The position numbers and the translations under genes are program-made. From Archaeoglobaceae archaeon (GTDB lineage Archaea > Halobacteriota > Archaeoglobi > Archaeoglobales > JdFR-42), in NCBI GenBank assembly GCA_015523685.1, contig WAJW01000008.1:1-8604 (forward strand): 8,604 bases of DNA. Direction: 5' to 3'. Within the stretch, counting starts at the first letter, position 1; each line of letters starts with the position of its first letter. This document shows, piece by piece, positions 5,205 to 8,604 of the stretch. The notes beneath the pieces are model-generated. The model did not search any database. It was not told where the DNA came from and was given only the letters and a program-made list of their open reading frames with translations.

Positions 5205-6419
5205 ATGATAATAGAAGAGGTATGTCACAGGATTGTTTTTGACAGCAGGGGAAATGAAACGGTTGAAGCCGAGGTATTCACAACTTCCGGCTATGGATCT
5301 GCAATTGCTCCTGCAGGAGCGAGCGTTGGGAAAAACGAAGCGGTTTCTGCTGATGTAACCCGCCTTCCGGAGATTTCAAAAAAGATACGTGAAGAGCTAA
5401 TCGGACTGGATGCCTCGGATCAGGAGGGGATCGATAGCATCCTCAGAGAGATCGATGGAACGGACAACTTTTCGAACATAGGGGGGAACTTTGCAATAGC
5501 AACATCCCTCGCAGTGGCAAAGTCCGCGGCAAACTCCCTTGGAATACCTCTTTTCACCTATATCGGCGGATGCTTTTCCTCCACCCTTCCATATCCACTC
5601 GGGAATGTTATAGGAGGAGGAGCCCATGCTCCGGGATCGACTGACATACAGGAATTTCTCGTCATTCCCGTTGGTGCTGAGACATTTTTCGAGGCGGTGA
5701 AAACCAATGTCCTTGTGCATAAAACCCTGAAAAGACTTTTCTCGGATAACAACCTTTTTTCTGCAAAAGGAGATGAAGGTGCCTGGGCAGTTCAGATAAC
5801 CGATGACAGAGCCTTTGAAATCCTTCAGAATGCCATCGATGAGGTGACAGACGAGACCGGAGTTGAGGTGAGAATGGGTATAGATGTTGCAGCATCAACC
5901 CTGTGGAATGGAGAGGAATATGTGTATAGAAATGCCCGCAGGAATTCAGAAGATCAGATCACCTATATATCCGAACTTGCTGAAAGGTACAATCTCCTTT
6001 ACATAGAAGACCCCTTACATGAAGATGACTACGATGGGTTTGCGGAGCTGACATCCATGGTTGACTGCATGGTATGTGGAGACGATATATTCACCACAAA
6101 TACCGAAAGGATAAAAAAGGGAATTGAGGTGGGTGCTGGAAATACAGTTCTCATAAAACCCAACCAGATAGGAACTCTCACTGACACTTTCCAGGCGGTA
6201 AAGCTTGCAAGGGATAACGGGTATTCTGTTGTGATCTCCCACAGATCAGGGGAAACAACGGATGATTCCATATCCCATTTGAGTGTTGCATTTAACTCGG
6301 AACTTATAAAAACTGGTGTGGTTGGTGGAGAGAGAGTTGCAAAATTAAACGAGCTCGTTAGAATAGAGGAAATGCTCGAATCCCCAGAAATGGTTTCACT
6401 GGATAGGTGGTTGAAATGA
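5205..6419 (+). CDS. eno: Enolase (2-phosphoglycerate dehydratase), divergent archaeal form
   Basis: The 404-aa protein interconverts 2-phosphoglycerate and phosphoenolpyruvate in glycolysis and gluconeogenesis. Catalytic and metal residues can be matched to the yeast enzyme: Ser40 in the mobile loop (AGAS), His141, Glu150 (IQEF), Glu191 (GDEG), metal ligands Asp227 (GIDVAAS), Glu268 (IEDP) and Asp293 (GDD). The base Lys318 (LIKPNQIGT), His346-Arg347-Ser348 (SHRSGE) and Lys369 (IKTG) are also present. All appear intact, so activity is expected. It differs from typical enolases in several conserved stretches: APAGASVG for VPSGASTG, HAPGSTDIQE for HAGN-type, GDEGAWAV for GDEGGFAP, and KTGVVGGER for KTGAPARSER. 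It is slightly shorter than the usual 415-430. The ATG at 5205 follows GGGGTATGAG, 15 bases after rpoK, and the stop overlaps the uS2 start as ATGA. Confidence 0.95.
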   Translation: MIIEEVCHRIVFDSRGNETVEAEVFTTSGYGSAIAPAGASVGKNEAVSADVTRLPEISKKIREELIGLDASDQEGIDSILREIDGTDNFSNIGGNFAIATSLAVAKSAANSLGIPLFTYIGGCFSSTLPYPLGNVIGGGAHAPGSTDIQEFLVIPVGAETFFEAVKTNVLVHKTLKRLFSDNNLFSAKGDEGAWAVQITDDRAFEILQNAIDEVTDETGVEVRMGIDVAASTLWNGEEYVYRNARRNSEDQITYISELAERYNLLYIEDPLHEDDYDGFAELTSMVDCMVCGDDIFTTNTERIKKGIEVGAGNTVLIKPNQIGTLTDTFQAVKLARDNGYSVVISHRSGETTDDSISHLSVAFNSELIKTGVVGGERVAKLNELVRIEEMLESPEMVSLDRWLK

Positions 6420-7030
6420 AGAGACTGGAAAACATTAGGGATACAGACTATGAACACCTGATACCTGCAGATGACTATCTTGCTTCGGGCGTCCACATAG
6501 GGACCCAGATTAAAACCAAGGAGATGAAGCAATTCATCTACAGGGTGAGGAATGATGGACTTTATGTCCTTGATATTCAGAAAACAGATGAGCGTATCAG
6601 GACCGCTGCAAAGCTTTTTGCCAAATATGAGCCGGGTAAAATTCTCGTGGTAAGTGCAAGACAGTACGGTCAGAAACCGGCAAAGATGTTTGCCGAGACA
6701 ATAGGTGCAATGGCAATTGTAGACAGATTCATCCCCGGTACACTGACAAATCCCAACCTGAAAAGTTACGTGGAGCCTGACATACTTCTCGTTACAGATC
6801 CGGCAATCGATGTTCAGGCGGTTCAGGAGGCCACAGACATAGGTATCCCTGTTGTCGCTCTCTGCGATACCAACAATTCAATATCAAATGTTGATCTGGT
6901 GATTCCCACAAACAACAAGGGAAGGAAGGCTCTCGCTCTAATATACTGGCTTCTTGCAAAGCAAACTCTGAAAGAGAGAGGAGAGGGAGAAATCAGATAC
7001 ACGGTTGAAGATTTTGAGGCAGATCTTTAG
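6416..7030 (+). CDS. rps2: Small-subunit ribosomal protein uS2
   Basis: The protein is 204 aa from the ATG at 6416. Motifs of archaeal/eukaryotic uS2 are YLASGVHIGTQIKT near residue 21, YVLDIQKTDERIR near 50, RQYGQKPA near 81, FIPGTLTNPN near 104, EPDILLVTDP near 119, and GIPVVALCDTNN followed by DLVIPTNNKGRKAL in the C-terminal half. It binds the 30S head-platform junction. The start overlaps the enolase stop in an ATGA with GGTGGTTGA just upstream; a GTG at 6407 is less likely. Its stop (TAG) forms part of the strong AGGAGG SD of the next gene. Confidence 0.96.
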   Translation: MKRLENIRDTDYEHLIPADDYLASGVHIGTQIKTKEMKQFIYRVRNDGLYVLDIQKTDERIRTAAKLFAKYEPGKILVVSARQYGQKPAKMFAETIGAMAIVDRFIPGTLTNPNLKSYVEPDILLVTDPAIDVQAVQEATDIGIPVVALCDTNNSISNVDLVIPTNNKGRKALALIYWLLAKQTLKERGEGEIRYTVEDFEADL

Positions 7031-7039
7031 GAGGATGAT

Positions 7040-7831
7040 ATGAGAAGAGCTGTCGTTTCCGGACAGTTTTATCCTGCGGATCCGGTAAATCTGAACGGCA
7101 TGCTCGGAGAATTCATACAACCCTCCCCCGATCCTCTCGTTCAGAGTGCAGTTGTTCCTCATGCCGGTTATGTTTACTCGGGAAAGACTGCAGGTAAGGT
7201 TTATTCCCTCATACCCGAGGCAGATGTGTACGTTATTGTTGGACCGAACCACACGGGATATGGGTCGGGTGTTTCGGTTTCTTCTGAAGACTGGCTGACC
7301 CCTCTCGGAGTTGCAAAAGTGGACGAGGAATTTGTGGATGCTCTTCCCAAAAAGATCATCGATCTCGATGAAATGGCCCACAGGTATGAGCATTCCATAG
7401 AAGTCCAGATACCCTTTCTCCAGCACCTCTATCCGGATGTTAACATCGTTGCAATATGCATGGGTCTCCAGGATGAAGACACCTCAAGAGAGGTCTCGGA
7501 AGAGATCACCACCGCAATTGAAAAGACCGGGAAGAAGGCTATTCTCATTGCATCAAGTGATTTTTCCCATTACGTTCCTGATGAAGTGGCGAGGACTGTG
7601 GATGGATACATAATCGATGCGATAACTTCTCTCAACGTTGAGGACTTTTACAGAAGGATTTACGAAAAACAGGCGAGTGTATGCGGGATCGGTCCCATTG
7701 CGGTTGCAATGAACGTTGCAAATTATTTCAATTGTTCCGCTGAGCTAATTGACTATTCTACAAGTGGAGATGTAGCAGACAAGAGTTCTGTGGTGGGGTA
7801 CGCAGGAATTGTCTTCAGGAGGCGGAAATAG
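7040..7831 (+). CDS. MEMO1 family protein (AmmeMemoRadiSam system protein B-like)
   Basis: This 263-aa protein belongs to the MEMO family, related in fold to class III extradiol (LigB-type) nonheme iron dioxygenases. Residues matching the metal/substrate pocket of the family are His41 (VVPHAGYVYSG), His71 (GPNHTGYG) and Cys215 (CGIGP), with EHSIEVQIPFLQ at 117-128 and SSDFSHY at 172-178 also conserved. The start RRAVVSGQFYPADP is typical. The biochemical role in archaea is not settled; human MEMO1 has been described as an iron/copper-linked factor, so I give no reaction. The partner genes of the bacterial AmmeMemoRadiSam set (AMMECR1, radical SAM) are not visible. The ATG at 7040 follows AGGAGG by five bases. 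One base separates its stop from the likely mevalonate kinase start, so co-translation is likely. Confidence 0.92.
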   Translation: MRRAVVSGQFYPADPVNLNGMLGEFIQPSPDPLVQSAVVPHAGYVYSGKTAGKVYSLIPEADVYVIVGPNHTGYGSGVSVSSEDWLTPLGVAKVDEEFVDALPKKIIDLDEMAHRYEHSIEVQIPFLQHLYPDVNIVAICMGLQDEDTSREVSEEITTAIEKTGKKAILIASSDFSHYVPDEVARTVDGYIIDAITSLNVEDFYRRIYEKQASVCGIGPIAVAMNVANYFNCSAELIDYSTSGDVADKSSVVGYAGIVFRRRK

Positions 7832-7832
7832 C

Positions 7833-8604
7833 TTGATCGCCTCCTCTCCGGGGAAGGTATTCATTTTCGGAGAGCATGCGGTGGTTTATGGAAGACACGC
7901 AGTTGTTACTGCCATCAACCTGAGAACGTATGCCGACGTCAGGAAATCAGGTGAATTCAGGATCGTATCCGAGCTTGGTACAACAGGTCTCGATATGAAC
8001 ATCCACCCCTACATAACATGCGCCATTAAAAAGCTAATGGCCTATGGAGCTGGAACCTGTGAGGTAAAAATAACATCTCAAATCCCCATTGCTTCGGGTC
8101 TCGGAAGCTCTTCAGCTGTTACGGTATCTGTTATTGCAGGAATAAATGCGGAGTTTGACCTTGGCCTTGATCTGGATGAGGTCTATGAAATAGCGAGAAG
8201 TGTTGAGAGGGAAGTTCAGGGGATTGCAAGCGGTACGGACCCGTTCATCTCAACCTATGGGGGAAGTTATCTGATCCCGGAGAGGTATAGAATTGATACG
8301 GGTGATATTCTGATAGGGGTGATATATACCGGAGAGAAATCCATAACCAGAGAGATGGTTGCAAAAGTGGCGGATCTGAAAAAAGAATATCCTGAGGTCG
8401 TGGAAAAGATCTTTGACGCCATCGATGCCATCTCGCTCATTGCTGTTAAGTATCTTGAGAGGGGTGAGAGAGCCAGGATCAACAACCTGATGCGGATGAA
8501 TCAGGATTTGCTATCATCTCTCGGTGTGAGCTCTCCCGGTATTGAGAATGCAATCGGCATTCTTAAAAAAATAGGGCTTCACGGAAAACTGACCGGTGCT
8601 GGAG
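7833..8604 (+). CDS. mvk: Mevalonate kinase, 3' end outside window
   Basis: The open frame from TTG at 7833 to the right edge gives 257 residues of a GHMP kinase. Motif 1 is SPGKVFIFGEHAVVYG at residues 5-20. The ATP-binding motif 2 is IPIASGLGSSSA at 84-95. Asp136 in GTDPFISTYGG is the probable catalytic base. The visible end LTGAG begins motif 3, whose glycine run is cut off. These match archaeal mevalonate kinases (usual length about 290-310), which phosphorylate mevalonate on the way to isopentenyl diphosphate and archaeal ether lipids. The TTG start is supported by AGGAGG (7817-7822) ten bases upstream and by alignment of the protein N-terminus; no in-frame ATG precedes the first motif. 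In many archaea an isopentenyl phosphate kinase gene follows, which would lie outside this window. Confidence 0.94.
   Translation, partial: MIASSPGKVFIFGEHAVVYGRHAVVTAINLRTYADVRKSGEFRIVSELGTTGLDMNIHPYITCAIKKLMAYGAGTCEVKITSQIPIASGLGSSSAVTVSVIAGINAEFDLGLDLDEVYEIARSVEREVQGIASGTDPFISTYGGSYLIPERYRIDTGDILIGVIYTGEKSITREMVAKVADLKKEYPEVVEKIFDAIDAISLIAVKYLERGERARINNLMRMNQDLLSSLGVSSPGIENAIGILKKIGLHGKLTGAG

Noticed and set aside
6029..6532. Long minus-strand open frame across the enolase/uS2 junction
   Set aside because: It is antisense to two clearly conserved proteins, has no SD or family motif and is a coding shadow.
1..8604. Search for CRISPR repeats, insertion sequences, attachment sites, toxin-antitoxin or defence modules
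   Set aside because: By eye I found no regularly spaced repeats, transposase motifs, terminal inverted repeats or defence-protein motifs. HerA-type ATPases can occur in defence islands, but here the neighbours are housekeeping genes, so a defence role is not supported.

Overview
The window is a gene-dense stretch of archaeal chromosome. The markers are archaeal/eukaryotic-type ribosomal proteins (eL18, uL13, uS9, uS2), RNA polymerase subunits N and K, a HerA-type ATPase, a DRG-type GTPase, a MEMO-family protein and an archaeal mevalonate kinase. Shine-Dalgarno sites resemble GGAGGTGA, TATA boxes resemble TTTAWATA, and arginine is written largely with AGA/AGG. A ferredoxin-thioredoxin-reductase-like protein next to a glutaredoxin fits an anaerobic euryarchaeote (methanogen, ANME or Archaeoglobus-like). 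I cannot place it more finely from the sequence alone.

Layout. Positions 2-1426 (+) hold the 3' part of a HerA-type DNA-translocating ATPase. It converges, one base apart, on an overlapping minus-strand pair: glutaredoxin (1750-2010) and a ferredoxin:disulfide reductase catalytic subunit (1428-1760). Positions 2079-3158 (-) encode a DRG-family GTPase. A divergent intergenic region of about 240 bp (3159-3398) follows. It contains TATA-like boxes for both directions and a hairpin followed by a T-tract.

From 3399 to the right edge everything is on the plus strand and tightly packed: eL18 - uL13 - uS9 - RpoN - tRNA-Pro(CGG) - RpoK - enolase - uS2 - MEMO - mevalonate kinase (cut off by the window end). 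Genes overlap by ATGA or are separated by 1-26 bases, and nearly all have a visible SD, so this looks like one long transcription unit. It joins ribosome assembly, RNA polymerase, a tRNA, glycolysis/gluconeogenesis and the entry to isoprenoid (membrane lipid) synthesis. The genes that commonly precede eL18 in archaea (S13, S4, S11, rpoD) are not upstream here; a divergent DRG gene takes their place.

I see no CRISPR array, insertion sequence, phage or defence module, and no convincing new multigene system. The items most worth a second look are the intergenic hairpin/promoter region, the glutaredoxin-disulfide reductase pair with unusual cysteine spacing, and the divergent enolase. Five genes appear to start with GTG or TTG, so start positions deserve care.
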